Source: Salvator merianae
Taxonomy: Eukaryota > Chordata > Lepidosauria > Squamata > Teiidae
Assembly (NCBI GenBank): GCA_003586115.2
Contig: QVOM02000112.1
Location: forward strand, 105,426,701 to 105,490,700
DNA: 64,000 bases
Direction: 5' to 3'
Of the stretch, positions 49,390-61,884 are shown one piece after another. The notes beneath the pieces were generated by a model. The model was given only the letters and a program-made list of their open reading frames with translations. It had not been told where the DNA came from and ran no database searches. The stretch's first letter is position 1; the number at the start of each line of letters is the position of its first letter. The translations under genes and the position numbers were made by a program.

Positions 49390-50076
49390 CTCTGTTGGTG
49401 CGATCTCAGTAGCCTGGAGTAAGCAATTCATCCCAAGATGTGTCGGATTGCTCCTGGTATGGAACAAGGCTGTCTGCACTGGGATGACCTGTTCTGCAGC
49501 AGCCTTTGCACTGACTCTGAAGCTTATGCCAGCTCCAGAGCTGGTGCAGGGTTCCTCCAAATGCTCCAAAGGCTAGCAATGAAAGTTTCTGACCTTTGGA
49601 GCTCCCAGGGGGGTTATTTTGGGTTACCCATGGTTTGGTATAGCACCCGCTCATACACCAGTAGACCTTGAAAAGAGGTCTGCCAGTAAGAAGAGCCCTA
49701 CTAGATCAGGCCATGCCCCATCTAGTCCAGCATCCTGTGTTGCACAATGACCTACCAATTGCTTCTGGGCATCTCAGGCAGAAGACAAAGACCAAACCTT
49801 CACCTGCTCTGGACTCCCTGCATAGGCATCCAGCCTGTCTCTCCACCCTGGAGGCAATACCTAGGCATCCATTCTAGTAGGCATTGATACACCTGACCTC
49901 CATGAATCTGTCCAATCCATTCTCAAAGCTATGGCCATCCTAGTCCAGCCTATGCTCCATCCTGTGTGGTTGGAGCATACTAGGAGGGCCTCCCTTAAAC
50001 CACACCAACTGTGCAGAAGGGAGGCCTGTAGAATCTTCGCCAGTCTAGTCTACCAGCATGTGTGGAAAGGGGGGTA
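49390..50076. mobile_element. Harbinger-like N-family element, interrupted
   Basis: Opposite-orientation copy of 38979-39519. It preserves the GACCTTTGGAGCTCCC, CCAGTAGACCTTG and CTTAAACCACACCAACTG blocks and ends in CTAGTCTACCAGCATGTG then TGGAAAGG before TAA. The left terminus is decayed. A CR1 fragment (49684-49934) is inserted in it. Confidence 0.8.
49684..49934 (-). mobile_element. CR1-like LINE 3' fragment inside the N-family element
   Basis: Reverse-oriented tail (AAGAGCCCTACTAGATCAGG, ACCAATTGCTTCTGGGC) to CATGAATCTGTCCAATCC. Sequence belonging to the N element resumes on both sides, so the LINE inserted second. Confidence 0.85.
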
Positions 50077-51630
50077 AGACTCCAGCACAAGAAGGATGGA
50101 AATAAAAGAAGAAATTGACTTCTTCTCTTTCCACCTTTGCAAGCCCAGTGTGTGAAAGATGCTCCTGCAAGCCTCTTGCATTATGCAGATCCCTGTCAGT
50201 CCTACTCAAGCTTGCCCTCCACCAGGATACTGTGAGATGGAGCTCTATTTGTAGGTAAATTCAACCTTCCTGCTCCAAGATTGCCAGAGTCTGTGCAAGA
50301 AACTCTCCTTTTGTCCTTCCACCAGCAAAACTGGAAACAGCAGAGTCAGATGCAAATTTAGCCATTACTTGGGTATCCTGTTCTCCCTTTGTTTAACAAA
50401 AACCCTTCTCCCCTTGCATCAAAGTTCCTATTTTGTCTAGCCATTTTTCAGGATGTTTGCAAGTGCTCTGAGCTACATTTTGCTCTATAAGAAGGACCCT
50501 ATGGCACATAGGTCTGTTCTGTCTCTCTTTCAAATATGCACCACACAGGAACACAGAGAGAGCTGCCTGGCAAATTGTTTCTAGCTGAATCCTGCAAGCA
50601 ATAATTCACAAAGGCCAAGGATCTTTCTTTCTCCCTCTCCTATCTTCTGGGATGGTCTGCAAATGGCAGCATCTGGTTCTTTCTGATGCTTGTATGAATG
50701 TGCAACATCATAATTTTCCCTTTCTTTTTTTATGAATCCCTGCTTTTGTAAAACAGCCTAGGTGCGTAAGTCAGCAACCCTTTTGAGTCAGTAAACTTTA
50801 AAAACAGAATTCTTCTTGCATTCCTTTACTATTGCAGCTAATTCCCCATTACAGTATATCTGCAACGCGTCTGTGATTGCTGCGTAAAGCTCCCAGAATG
50901 TGCCAAGAGCAATGAAAAAATATCCTATGTCTCTGGGCATGTACAGAGTGCCAGCATCTATTTTGTAACTGCAGTTGTCTGGCACTGAGCTTACTCCCAA
51001 GAGTAGAATCTGCTTCTGGGAGCACTTTTTTTTAGAAAGAGCAGGAAAAAAAGACACTCTGCAAAGGGAGAGTAGGCATGGTTCAGTCCTGCGTGCAGAA
51101 GGATGACGGCCTCTGGTCTTGGTGCCCAGCCGCCATTATGCGAAGCTCTGAAAAGGGCCAGCTTCCAGGACCATTTCCAGACATTTGTGCAATGGCCTCG
51201 TTGGAAACTTTCATTCCCCGTTTGCAAAGTCTGGGGCATAATGGTTAACACAAATGGACACCCCTCCACTCCCGGGTCAAAGCCAGTGCACTGGTCCAGG
51301 GGCAAATTCCTTCTGCACCCATGCAGAAGTTGCCCAAAGCATTGTTTGGTCCTCAACAATGATGCAGTGTTTCACTTGGATGGATCTTTTAATTCAAGAT
51401 AAACTACAGGTCATATTTTCAGAACATCTCTTTACCACGGAGATTCCAGTATACAAAAATAACAGATAATACATAATCAGGATCTGCAGGTATTGATAAA
51501 TTAACCTAAAACAGCAAGGGTATTTACCATAGATAATAAAACCAGTAACAACAAACAGCGAAGCATAATAACAGTAAAGCCAAATAGGACATTCAACATT
51601 ATTTCAGCATCCATATAACCAATGTAAGTA
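50077..51630. other. No recognised feature
   Basis: About 1.5 kb of non-coding sequence with no recognised repeat. Confidence 0.4.
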
Positions 51631-51804
51631 CCGTAAAATCTCATATAATGAGCACTCGTGTATATGTGCTGATTTGGCCTAAAATTTTCAGGTAAAAAAA
51701 GGAATTCCTATAGCTGAAATTATATATTGTGTATTGTGCACACCCCAATTTTTAGCGAACTAAAATGAGAGAAAATTGTGCGCATTATATGCAAGATTTT
51801 ACAG
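51631..51804. mobile_element. Mariner-like MITE, 174 bp
   Basis: Left end CCGTAAAATCTCATATAATG with AGCAC; right end reverse complement CTGTAAAATCTTGCATATAA with TGCGCAC. Both ends abut TA, the Tc1/mariner target duplication. Highly AT-rich interior, no ORF. Confidence 0.82.
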
Positions 51805-53314
51805 TATACATTTTTTAAAAGAAATGGCAGTTAAATCTGGATTTTTCAATCCTACACGAAGGCGTTTAACACGACATTAGTATCCATGCCTTAATTAGGA
51901 TATAATTTCCAAATATAGGGGGCCACCATTACGAAGGCCTTGTTCTTTCAACCAGACACGCACTTGACTAATACCTGGGTATTTGCAAGAGGAACAATCT
52001 CAGAACAAGCCAGCAGGCAGAGGTTAGCAAATACTACTATGGGAAAACTGGCATCATTGTCAGATTTCTGGTAATAGTGATATTATGGGTTATTGCCTCC
52101 CTATCTGGGGCCTATATTATGTGTGACATTCCCAAAATAATCCTGGGAGCATCATGGGAGAATTGCAGGTTTTAGTCCATATCTGGAGGCACCTTGGAGA
52201 GACAGTTTTGCAATGGAGGAATGTAAGGGCTGCTATAAGGGTTATCAGTTTTATTCAGAACAAACAAAAAGAAAAAGACACAATGAAAAACATCTGCCAT
52301 AGAATTTGACTGTAGCTCTTCTAGAACTAAAGAAACATACCAGGAGTCACAGATATTCTTGCAATGGCCCACATTTGGCTGGCTTCAACTTCAGCTGTGT
52401 GAAATGCACAAGACAGGCAATTTACACTTAAGAAACAAAACCTTAAGAAATTAAAACAGTGTGAATGGTATGGGATCAGAATAATAGGCTCCCTAATAAT
52501 CCCAGGGACATTTAGATGAAGATGGATGCATAGAACCAAAGGATAGATACTCTCCAGAGGTTGCTTTTCAATATTTACGCTGAGATGAGAGCATGGTGGG
52601 AAAAGCTTCGGGAGTTCAGATAGCATTGTGCAAATTCTCATGGAGGCAGCGCAATGCAGACATGATCAATAAACTTCATAGTTATCTGTCTCAATGTAGC
52701 ATCTTGGTTGATTGATGTAGGGAGCTCCAGGGATTGGAGGACACAGAAGATTTGTGATAACTGTAAGAAACCAGAGGCAAAAACCTGAAATAATTGTTTT
52801 TGGGGGGAGGGGCCAGCAAATTCATAGTAAACTGGGAAATCATGTTATCGTTCATGGAATACATAGGTTTAAAACAAGAGTGACTGAGGAGGAGGAAGTG
52901 GAAGTAATATTTTATCTAAAGCAACCCAAGCAGGCATTTTCTGATTTACCCTTAGGTTAAAAGGGATCCGCTTATGCATATTTGGGTTTTTGCTTCTCTG
53001 TGTAGTTGTAATTTTATTTATCCTGATCCTCTGCACCTGAGAGTTGTAAAAATATTCAAGCTCTATTATTATTTTATTAATATTTATTAAGTAATTCTAC
53101 TATTGTCCTTCTAATACCTAAAGACAAGGATCTTCAGAAGTCCAGCTCCAAAGTGAGTGCCTCAATTATAAGAGATGGATTTGTCATCAAGGAGCTTGTC
53201 ATCTCAGTGATGGCATCTTGACTGTGGAGTGTCCTAGAGATGTTCACCCAGTACCTTGTTTATGATATTTTTAGCAGCAGACTAAAATTTTATTTAAATT
53301 ACCCAAATTTTCTT
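51805..53314. other. No recognised feature
   Basis: Non-coding; nothing recognised. Confidence 0.4.
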
Positions 53315-53393
53315 TGGTGGGTCGCTCTGTGAGACAGGATGCTAGACGAGATGGGCTGTGGCCTGATCTAGCAGGGTTCCTCTTATGTTCTTA
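53315..53393 (+). mobile_element. CR1-like LINE extreme 3' end
   Basis: 79 bp tail: GTGAGACAGGATGCTAGACG then GATGGGCTGTGGCCTGATC and TTCCTCTTATGTTCTT. Very short 5'-truncated insertion. Confidence 0.88.
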
Positions 53394-54059
53394 AAATCCG
53401 ATTTTAGGGGTATCACTTTTTTGTATCACTTATTTTTCAGCTGTGCCTTGGAAGTGGTTTACCTCCTACTGTTATTGATAAATTGTATGGTGCCGTGAGA
53501 GCAGTCATTGTTGTGAAATAAGGCACCTTAATTTTCTATTCTGTCATTTTATGCTCAGGAACCTCTCACAAAGGACAATGTTGAATGGACTATATAAATA
53601 TTGTAGCTAAATCCTGGTGGTTCTAAAGTTCCATCATAAGGTAGCCCTTGGTTTTTATGAGCTGATGAAAAGAGTTGCTTGAATATATGGTCCCCTCTAG
53701 ATGGGACATTTTAGGAGCACTTACATGTCTCTCTCCCAAAAGTACCCCCAGCCATTCTTCCAGAAGTGAAAAGCATATCAGTGGAGAAGAAGGCTAAAGA
53801 GTTCTTAGCACAGAGGTACATTCAAAGCTCTCCCTCACAGCATTCCATGGGGAAGAAGTGCCCATGCAGGGGATGTGGCAGGTTGGGGTGAAGTGATATG
53901 ATTCAGGCCATACTCTCAATTTCAAGGGGAGCTCCCTGCCCAGCTTGCCTTATCAGGGCTAGAATACAATGTAAATAGTGCTGTCCCACATTGACCTTGA
54001 TGAGAGTCCTCCCAAACATAGAGTATCCTCAAAAGGGACATCTCTAAAGTGTCCCTTTC
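53394..54059. other. No recognised feature
   Basis: Non-coding; nothing recognised. Confidence 0.4.
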
Positions 54060-54540
54060 ATAAGAGCATAAGAGGAGCCCTGCTGGAACAGGTCACAGTC
54101 AATCTAGTCCAGCATCCTTTCTCACGCAGTGGCCCTCTAATGGCTTCTGGGCATTCTCAAGATGAACGCAATGGCAAAACCTTCACCTGCTCTTGACTCC
54201 CTGCAAATGGCCTTTAGAGGCATCCTGCTGGTCTCTCCAACCTGGAGGCAGTACCTAGGCATCCATTCTAGTAGCCATTGATATGCCTGTCCTTCATGAA
54301 TTTGTCTAACCTTTCTTGAAGCTATCCAAGCCAGTTGCTGTCACCACCTCTTCAGGTAGCAAATTGCAAAGACCAGTGACCATCTAGGAGAAGAATACTG
54401 CCATCTGTCAGTCCTAACTCTCCTGCCCATCAGCTTCATAGAGTACCCCTTGGTTCTAATGTTGTGCAGTAGAGAAAACATGTTTTCTCTATCCACCTTT
54501 TACACCCCATCCATGATTCTGGAAGAGGTGACCTGATTGA
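54060..54540 (-). mobile_element. CR1-like LINE 3' fragment
   Basis: Reverse-oriented copy from the tail (CATAAGAGGAGCCCTGCTGG) to the ORF2 C-terminal region. Its inner end merges with a perfect hairpin at 54515-54577. Confidence 0.88.
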
Positions 54541-54577
54541 AAGATATAACTTCAATCAGGTCACCTCTTCCAGAATC
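54515..54577. repeat. Perfect 27-bp inverted repeat at a LINE end
   Basis: Arms 54515-54541 and 54551-54577 are exact reverse complements, with a 9-base loop (AGATATAAC). The right arm (TTCAATCAGGTCACCTCTTC) is in the expected CR1 orientation (compare CAGTCAGGTCTCCTCTT in other copies); the left arm is the inverted duplicate. Confidence 0.97.
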
Positions 54578-55202
54578 TCATGGCTACCCACCGACCCCCA
54601 AACTTCCATGTTTCCCCATCCTTCACCCCACCTCTCAACTACTGATCCTCTGTGTTTTCCTATCCTTCCCAAAACCCAGCCCCAGAATTTCCAACCATGC
54701 ATCCTCCTGACACGTTTACTGGGGGATGGACATAGACAAACAGAATTTGAGTTGGGTAGTCCAGTGGAGGAGAAACCACATTATGAACCTGGACTCCCCA
54801 TGTTCCAAATTCAGCTCTGCCAAGTGTTTGGCAAGCCACTCACTCTCTATCTCAATCCCTGTCCCTGGATCTGATTGGTATTTTGAAGTAATGTTAAGTG
54901 GTGCTGTAAGGCTTACACCAAAGAAATACATGACAACTTTTTTAAACACTTGAAAGTGCTAGACAAATATTTAAGCAAATAAGCTATTATTAAATTTCAT
55001 TAAAAGGTGTAATGTTGGAAACCTAGATACTGTTAAACCTGCATAAAAATATGTAACTGCAAAAAAGCAATTCCTGACATTTCCTGCCATCATGGCCACT
55101 GGCAACAATTATGGGAACTATTGTCCAGGATCATCTAGAAACTGCCATGTTTCTTGAAAGAGACTTTTTAATCTGTGCTGAATACACTACTAACATGCTT
55201 AT
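54578..55202. other. No recognised feature
   Basis: Non-coding; nothing recognised. Confidence 0.4.
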
Positions 55203-58200
55203 CATAGAGTCACAGAATCATAGAACCATAGTGTTGGAAGGAACTTCCGGGGTCATCGAGTCCAGGATTCACTAAACCATCCCAGACAGATGGCTATTCA
55301 GCTTTGCTTGAAGACCTTCAGTGAAGGAGAACTTACCACCTCCTGTGGCAACCTATTTTATTGACTCTTACTGTCAGAAAATGTTTTCTAATATCTAGTC
55401 TGAGTCTACTCCCTTGAAGTTTCATCCCATTGTTTCTAGTCCTTCCTTCTTGTGTAAGTGAGAATAGGGTCAATCCCTCTGCACTGTGACAGCCCTTCAG
55501 ATACTTGAAGTCAACTATCATGTTTCTTCTCAGTCTTCTCTTCTGCAGGCTGAACATGCCTAGCACCTTTAACCGCTCTTCATATAACATGGTTAACAGA
55601 CCCACTTACCATCTTGGCAGCTCTCCTTTGAACTTGCCCCAGTTTGTCAATGTTTTTTTAAAACTGGGGTTCCCAGAATTAGATACAGCACTCTAGAGGA
55701 AGTCTGACCAAGGTAGAGTAAAGAGGGACAATTACTCCTTCTGATCCAGGCTATATGTTCCTCTTAATATATCCCAGGATGGTGTTTCCATTTTTACAGC
55801 TGCATCATGTTGTTGACTCTTACTCAGTCTGTGATCTTCTATTACACCAGGTCCCTTTCACATTGCTGCTGCTCAACTAGATTCCTATCATTCTCTATTT
55901 TTTTTAATTTATTTTTCTTATGCAGATATAGAACTTTACATTTCTCCCTGTTAAATATCATTCAGTTTATTTCAGTCTCCCATTTGAACTTATGTAGATT
56001 TTTTTGATTCATTTCCCTCTATTCCCTAGTCTTAGCAACACCTTCTAGCTTTGTGTTATCTGCAGATTTGATCAGCATCCCCTCAGCTCCCTCGTCCGTG
56101 TCATTTACAAAAATGGTGAACAGCACCAGGCCTAGAAAAGCCTTGTGGCACCCCAATCAAGACATTCTTGCATTTGGACATGAAACCATTTATGACCACT
56201 TGTTGAGGATGATCACTATGCCAGTTATGAATCCACTTGAGACTTGCTTTGTTGATTCCATATTTGATCCATTTTTTAAAATAAGGATTGTATGATACAC
56301 TTTGCCAAAAGCCTTGCAGAGGTCAAGATACATTATGTCTATTGCATTCCACTGACTGATTCAGCCAATGATTCTGTCATAAAGGAAATGAGATTAGTCT
56401 GGCATAATTTATTACAAATCCATGTTGGCTCTAGTTAATTACTGCATTCCCATGTAAGTGTATACATGCTGCAAGACTCTTGCCCAGTATTGATGTCAGG
56501 TTCACAGGCCTGTAGTTTCCTGGGTCCACCTTCTTCCTTTTTTGAGGACAGGGACAACATTTGCCGTGCTCCAATCTTCTCAGGCTTCTGTTCTCCAGGA
56601 ATTCTCAAAGACCACAGAGAGTGTTTCAACACTCTAGGATGTAATTCATCTGGCCTGGAGACTTGAATTCATTTAAGTTAGCTATGTGTTCCCTTACTTT
56701 CTCCTTATCGATCCAGAGCCTTGATTCTCTTGTTCTCTCAGTGGCACAATGAAGGCCAGCTGATGTTTCATTTTCTTTCTGAGGAAAAACAGAAACCAAA
56801 TAGGAGTTTAGAAGTTCTGCTTTCTCAATGTCACTTTTGACCAATTCACCATTCTCTTCCTGTAAAAGTCTTATAGCACATTTGACTTTTCTTTTGCTTC
56901 TTAGGGTGTTTTCAGACTAGCCATTTTTAAAACCACCTGAATAAAAGTAGGCAATAATTCCTGGGCACACAGAAAAAAAGCCTTCCATACACAGTTACAT
57001 GTTTAATCGCTTTATAACTCATCCATACAGCTTCAACACAGGGAAGGCACAAAGCCTGCAAAGGGTGCTGCTCACTGATTGGCCACTAGCTATGAAATCC
57101 CCTCCTCTCTGCTGAAGCAGTTTCCAACTCCTTAACTGCCAGGCTTTTTTTGTTTGCAAAAAAAACTTCTGAAACTCGAGTCTCTCTTTCTCTAACCCCA
57201 CTCCTAGTTTTTATGCAAAATCTAGTGTGCTTTTTAAGTACAGGATAGGAATTATTTTTTTAGTTGTACTTTCACCTTCCTTCGATCTGTTTAATTGAGT
57301 GCAAAAGTTCCCAGTGCTGGCAAGACCTCACTGGTGCCCCTTCCTCCCTGTCCATGGGTTCCTGGAAGGCTGTTATTGGTGGAAGCACTCCCACTCAGTT
57401 CTAAGGCGACCTGAGAGCTCCCTTTCTCCTGGCTGTTGAAGGGGCAAATATTTACAAGCTTGAAGGCACTTGGAGTTGGGGTAAGGCAATTTTTTTTATT
57501 TCCTGTGTTCTCCCCCTGGGGTCAAATTCACCCAGAAGGTGACTCAAATACCTAGTCTGAACACACCCTTACATACACCTTAAATCCTTTTTAGTTGCTT
57601 TTGGAATCTCTTGCAAGCCTCAATTCATTTTGAGCTTTCTGACACTTATCCTGCAGTTTCTGCAGACTGCATTATATATATTTTTTGACATGTCCTCCTC
57701 CTTCCAGTTCTTAAACATTTTCTTTTTAACAAATTATTAAGGTCTGTGTTCATCCACCATGGTCTGCTTCCCATTCTTCCTTCCTTTAAAAATTGTTAAA
57801 GATTCTGCCTTCAGAATCTCTTTTGAAAATGTCCCATCATTCTTAGATATTTCTTTAGGACATCCAGCCACCAGATCCTTCCTACCCTCCCTCTGAAGTC
57901 CAACCTTGAAGTCTGAGTCCTCTCAGGTCTTTCTCTCCTTGTTATCTAAAATTCAAGGATAGCCTGGTCACTGCCTCCCAGGATTCCAGTCCCCCTTACT
58001 TCCTCAGTCATTTCCTCCCTGTTGGAAAGAATTAGGTACAGGGTAACAGATCTCTTTGTCTTTTCTTCCATCTTTTGACAGATGAAGTTGTCTGCAAAAG
58101 AGGATAAGGATTTATTGGATCTCTGACTTTTGGCCGAGATAGATTCACAACAAATGTCTGGATAGCTAAAAGCACCCATAATCACTATGTCATGCTTTCT

Positions 58201-58377
58201 TGAGAGTTTAACGATCTGGTGTAGAAAGAGTTCATCCATATCCTCTGTCTGTTTCCAGGCAGCCTATAATAAACTCCTACAGTGGTATCCTTTCTGTTCT
58301 CTCTTCTTGTATTCTCACCCAAACAGTTTCTACAAGGTTTCCATTCTCTGAATCTCCAGGGATCTTTGCTCTCCTCA
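55203..58377 (-). mobile_element. CR1 LINE, longest copy, with endonuclease and RT remnants
   Basis: About 2.5 kb of CR1 plus a 665-bp insertion, 5'-truncated. The minus strand ends at 55203 in the CR1 tail with ATCATAGAATCAT-like octamers and GGGTCATCGAGTCCAGG. Upstream frames, 5' to 3' of the element: endonuclease (DIVIMGAFSYPDICCESI, then GGSDQAILEF, 57946-58239); a linker with KVREHIANLNEFKSPG (56626-56844); the reverse transcriptase (CKAFGKVYH-like and MLIKSADNTKLE, around 56050-56330); and the C-terminal YEERLKVLGMFSLQKRRLRR with RLDIRKHFLTVRV (55333-55605). The RT active-site FADD of the family reads SADN, and many stops and frameshifts are present, so it is inactive. Bounded at the 5' side by a SINE. 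Confidence 0.92.
56904..57568. mobile_element. PIF/Harbinger-like element inserted in CR1
   Basis: 665 bp with ends GGGTGTTTTCAGACTAG and (reverse complement) GGGTGTGTTCAGACTAG, 16 of 17 matching. Flanked by TTA on both sides (56901-56903 and 57569-57571). The host CR1 sequence resumes precisely outside. No transposase ORF; interior not recognised. Confidence 0.93.
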
Positions 58378-58500
58378 GTAGAGCCATGGCCTCATCAGTG
58401 TCTTGTGGCAGAGTGGGGATTTGAACCCAGGGACTCCTGCAGTCCAACATTACACTCTAAGCACTATCCAATGCTGGCTATAGATGCCTGCTAGAGATGA
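58378..58500 (-). mobile_element. tRNA-derived SINE fragment
   Basis: Minus strand carries TAGTGCTTAGAGTGTAATGT as a degenerate A-box region and CCCTGGGTTCAAATCCCC as a good B box. It ends ACTCTGCCACAAG. Not an intact tRNA. Confidence 0.75.
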
Positions 58501-59324
58501 TGCCTAGGCTTGCATAGTTTCTGCCTGGACGGGTGTCTATTGCAATAGGCAGACCTGATGTTAGAAACCATGGTAAGAATAATAATATTTGACAGTGGCT
58601 CTATAAAATATTTATGTTGCAGCAGCTTCCCTCTGTCTCCACTCCCAGTTTCCTTAGTCAGCAGCTATCGAAGAAGATGGGTAAATATCTCACTAGAAAG
58701 ACATGGCTTTTCTTCCTCTGCAATAGATGCGAATAATACACAGAGCTTAACAAGTCATTTACATCTCAATAAAATGCATTTCCTTTGCTCTTCCCCCCTG
58801 CTTCTTGAGGAGGGCTAGGAAATTAAGGCTGCTATGCTGGCTATAAGTTCCATTTAATTCAGAATGTCATCCTTTTCTGTAGATGCACGTTGAGATTAAA
58901 CTGTATAGATGCTGTCCTGTCCTCGCTTCCTTGAAAGTAAGCCCTGCTACACCAAATAGGATTATCACCAGAGTAAACACATGTGCAAAGATTGCACTGT
59001 AAAAATACTAGCAGGATCTCCATCCCTGCCAAACATAACCTGTTCCCTATGCCTGTGGTAACTACCATTCATCCTAACTGTGCCACTGGCGAAAGTTATG
59101 CAATTCATAGGTGCCGCTGTTTTGCTCCAACTTTGCCCTAGCTATATGGCAGGTGTCTTGAATTCAAAGGCAAGAAGCACAAAATGGGTAGAGGAGAGAC
59201 ATACTCTGAGGCAGTTTGAGAATTAGAAGAACATAAAAGAGAAAACAAGGAAAAAGACAAAGGATATAAGGTTTTACATCCCTTTACCCATCTGAGGACT
59301 GCGTGACAGGCTCATATAGGATAT
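58501..59324. other. No recognised feature
   Basis: Non-coding; nothing recognised. Confidence 0.4.
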
Positions 59325-59405
59325 TTACTTATTTGTTTGTTTATATTTCTATCCCACCCTATACCCAAAGGTCTCAGAACGGGTCACAAATCAGCATAAA
59401 ACTAG
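59325..59405 (-). mobile_element. L2-type 3' tail
   Basis: TTTATATTTCTATCCCACCC then ATACCCAAAGGTCTCAGAAC, the same tail as at 25361. Confidence 0.65.
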
Positions 59406-59984
59406 ATAAAATGTGTTAGTTAAAACAGTGACGGTGCTGCGTTGGGAGGGGATGCTGTTCCTTCAGCCAAAGATCATCCCCCCTTACTGGGGGGGGGGGG
59501 AGGTAGCTTCAAAAAGCATCTTAGTCATTTCGCCTCCACGTGTGACAGCAAGAGGCACCTTGTGAGAGTGCTACCCCATTTTTGTGCACGGTTGTCATCT
59601 GAGGCGCTGTTTTTGCAGAGCGCAATTTTTTCACCCTTGCCACAAGTGCCTCAGATCACCACTTCAGTCATTTCTCTGCGCTCCAAAAGGGAGACACAGG
59701 TGTGTCTTTTGGAGCAGCAATCATGGCGCCTCCCACCAAGTGCCCTTGCAGAAGTTGTCTCCTTGGGAAGTGGAAACCCAGCCTTAATCACATCTGCTAC
59801 ACACAGTATTGTATCGACAACTTGTTCGGCTCAACCTTGCCAAGGACAGTGCAGAACAGGAGCTTGAATTGTCCCATCCCTCCTCAGCTAAGTGGTTTTT
59901 GCTACAGTCAGGGAGGATGAGACCAGACTATTCAGACCGTTGCTGCTCAATGTTATAAGAACTCGTCAGGGCCAGACACAAATA
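59406..59984. other. No recognised feature
   Basis: Moderately GC-rich with a G10 run at 59490-59500; the plus-strand 141-codon frame (59442-59867) has no domain. Possibly a decayed transposon. Confidence 0.4.
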
Positions 59985-60065
59985 TTTTTATTTATTTATT
60001 TAGGGGAATTATATACCATCCTATACCACGGTCCCAGGGCAATTGATAATAAGAATTAAAAAACA
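59985..60065 (-). mobile_element. L2-type 3' tail
   Basis: TTTATTTATTTATTTAGGGG followed by ACCATCCTATACCACGG and TCCCAGGGCAATTG, a diverged copy of the L2-type tail. Confidence 0.55.
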
Positions 60066-60444
60066 TTTAACAGAAAACAAATACAATAAGCTAATTATAA
60101 AAAGCTAATTAGGAGGCTTCCACTTGTTTGCAGGGATCCTAAAGCTAAGTTTTGCCGTCACAAATATGTAATTGGCAAGCTGAACTTGTGGGAAGAAAAG
60201 GGAAGGGGATCTTGATCACTCAGAATTTAGTAAAGAAATAACGTTTATTGGAGGAATGTTAAACGAGTTGCAAAAACACGGCTTCAGTCGTGGGAAAGAA
60301 ACTACAATGCAAAGTAGTGTATCTGCATTGGAGAAAAGGTTATGGAAAAAATATATATTTGGCTGCTCAACATTGTCAAAACACTGGCAGCAGTGCCTTC
60401 GGGGCCTGCTACGATGTTGCAAGAAGGTGGCAGTCAAGGTCTGG
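60066..60444. other. No recognised feature
   Basis: Non-coding; nothing recognised. Confidence 0.4.
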
Positions 60445-60659
60445 GAGCCCAGTCACACCTAGGTTTTAATCCAGTTTCAGTCCACCTTCAGACTGAGAGA
60501 ACACATCAGTAAAGTAATAAGATGTTTCCTTTCAGCATTATCTAACTCAGAAAACCCACCTTTGGGTTGGATAATGTGGAAAGAAACTGATTTGCTGATG
60601 TGTTCTTTCAATCCAAGTGTGGACTGAAGCTGGATTAAAACTTAAGTGTGACTGAGCCC
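60445..60659. mobile_element. Non-autonomous DNA transposon, 'GGGCTCAGTCACACC' family, copy 2
   Basis: Full-length relative of 1595-1817 in the same orientation, with matching ends, GATAAGATGTTT-type centre and TGTTCTTTCA segment. Flanked by TGG on both sides, a 3-bp target duplication. Confidence 0.88.
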
Positions 60660-61884
60660 TGGGAGAAAGAAGTGGAAAACCTGTCCTGTTAGAGGAGTAG
60701 CTTACTGCACAGACACGCCCCAAGGCAAGTGTTGAGCTTAGGTAAGCTGTTTTTTGACTTCAGTAAGCTGTTTCCCTTCCCAGCCACCCAGGCAGCAGTA
60801 AATTGGATGAGAATGCTTTCCCATGATCACTAACATCAACCTGATCAAGGTAGCTATAAATTGGGTCTCACCCAAGGTTACGGCCATCCTTTTCCCCTTT
60901 CAAGGCTTCCCAGCTTACCAGGAATAAGGCTTCTTATTCAAGTAGTTGCTTCCTCATGGACTTTGATATCTGGAGTGCCTTCTTCAAGTGATGGGACCCT
61001 TGGAGATGCTTCAAAGAATTCAGGGCTCCTGGGTAAAACTGAACACACTTTCATCAGGTTTGGCCCAGCTGGAGAATTCAACAGGGAACAGCAGAATTGG
61101 CACAAAGACTGAATCTTGCCTCCGAATAAATTCCATATGCGGAAAGACATCACTATGTTGTAGCAACTGTGTCCGTGGTACATAAAGCTGGAGATGGGAA
61201 TGGCAACATGGAATTAAAATGGACAAACAAACTCAAAGATGGCCAAAATCTTGCTCTGGACTTTAACTCTTCTGCTGCTCCCTCCATTTCTGATCATCTG
61301 AAGCTGATAGCTTTTATTTCTAGTATATCCTTTCTGCCCTGTTAAATAACCGGCCATCCACCCATCAGAAACTGCTGTACATTGCAGAGGATGTGTGCAT
61401 GCATGAAAAAATGGAAAATATGGGGGCTCCTTATTAATCAGCTTGTGCCCTTTCACATGTTCCTGAATTATAACTGCCAGCCACTCCCAACTTTCTGTGC
61501 CAGCCCCAGGTGCACAAAATTCTGGGAGTAGGATGCTGGGAGTTCTCATTTGTAGTAATTTTTCAGCTGTTGTGCCGAGTTCCCCAAAACTACTACAAAT
61601 GAGACTGAAACTGGCTGTGAAAGCCTACGTTCTACCATGCTGGGAGTTGTAACTCAGGAAGGTCTGCAAAGCTGCAAGTCGAGTCGCTCTGATCCGGACT
61701 CTCTCATTCCTCCTTGCCCATCAGATGCATAACATCGATGTAAGGTGAAGTAAACGATCCATCCTTTAGTAAGGTTAAAAGACCAGATGTAAGATGTAAA
61801 GAAATTTAAAGCAATGTTACATAGGATAAAAGACGTGCAAACCTTTTACCAGCTTTGGCTGGTATATCATTTTCACTTGTACCT
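60660..61884. other. No recognised feature
   Basis: Non-coding; nothing recognised. Confidence 0.4.

Noticed and set aside
58378..58500. Possible minus-strand tRNA gene
   Set aside because: Good B box but no cloverleaf; belongs to a SINE family.
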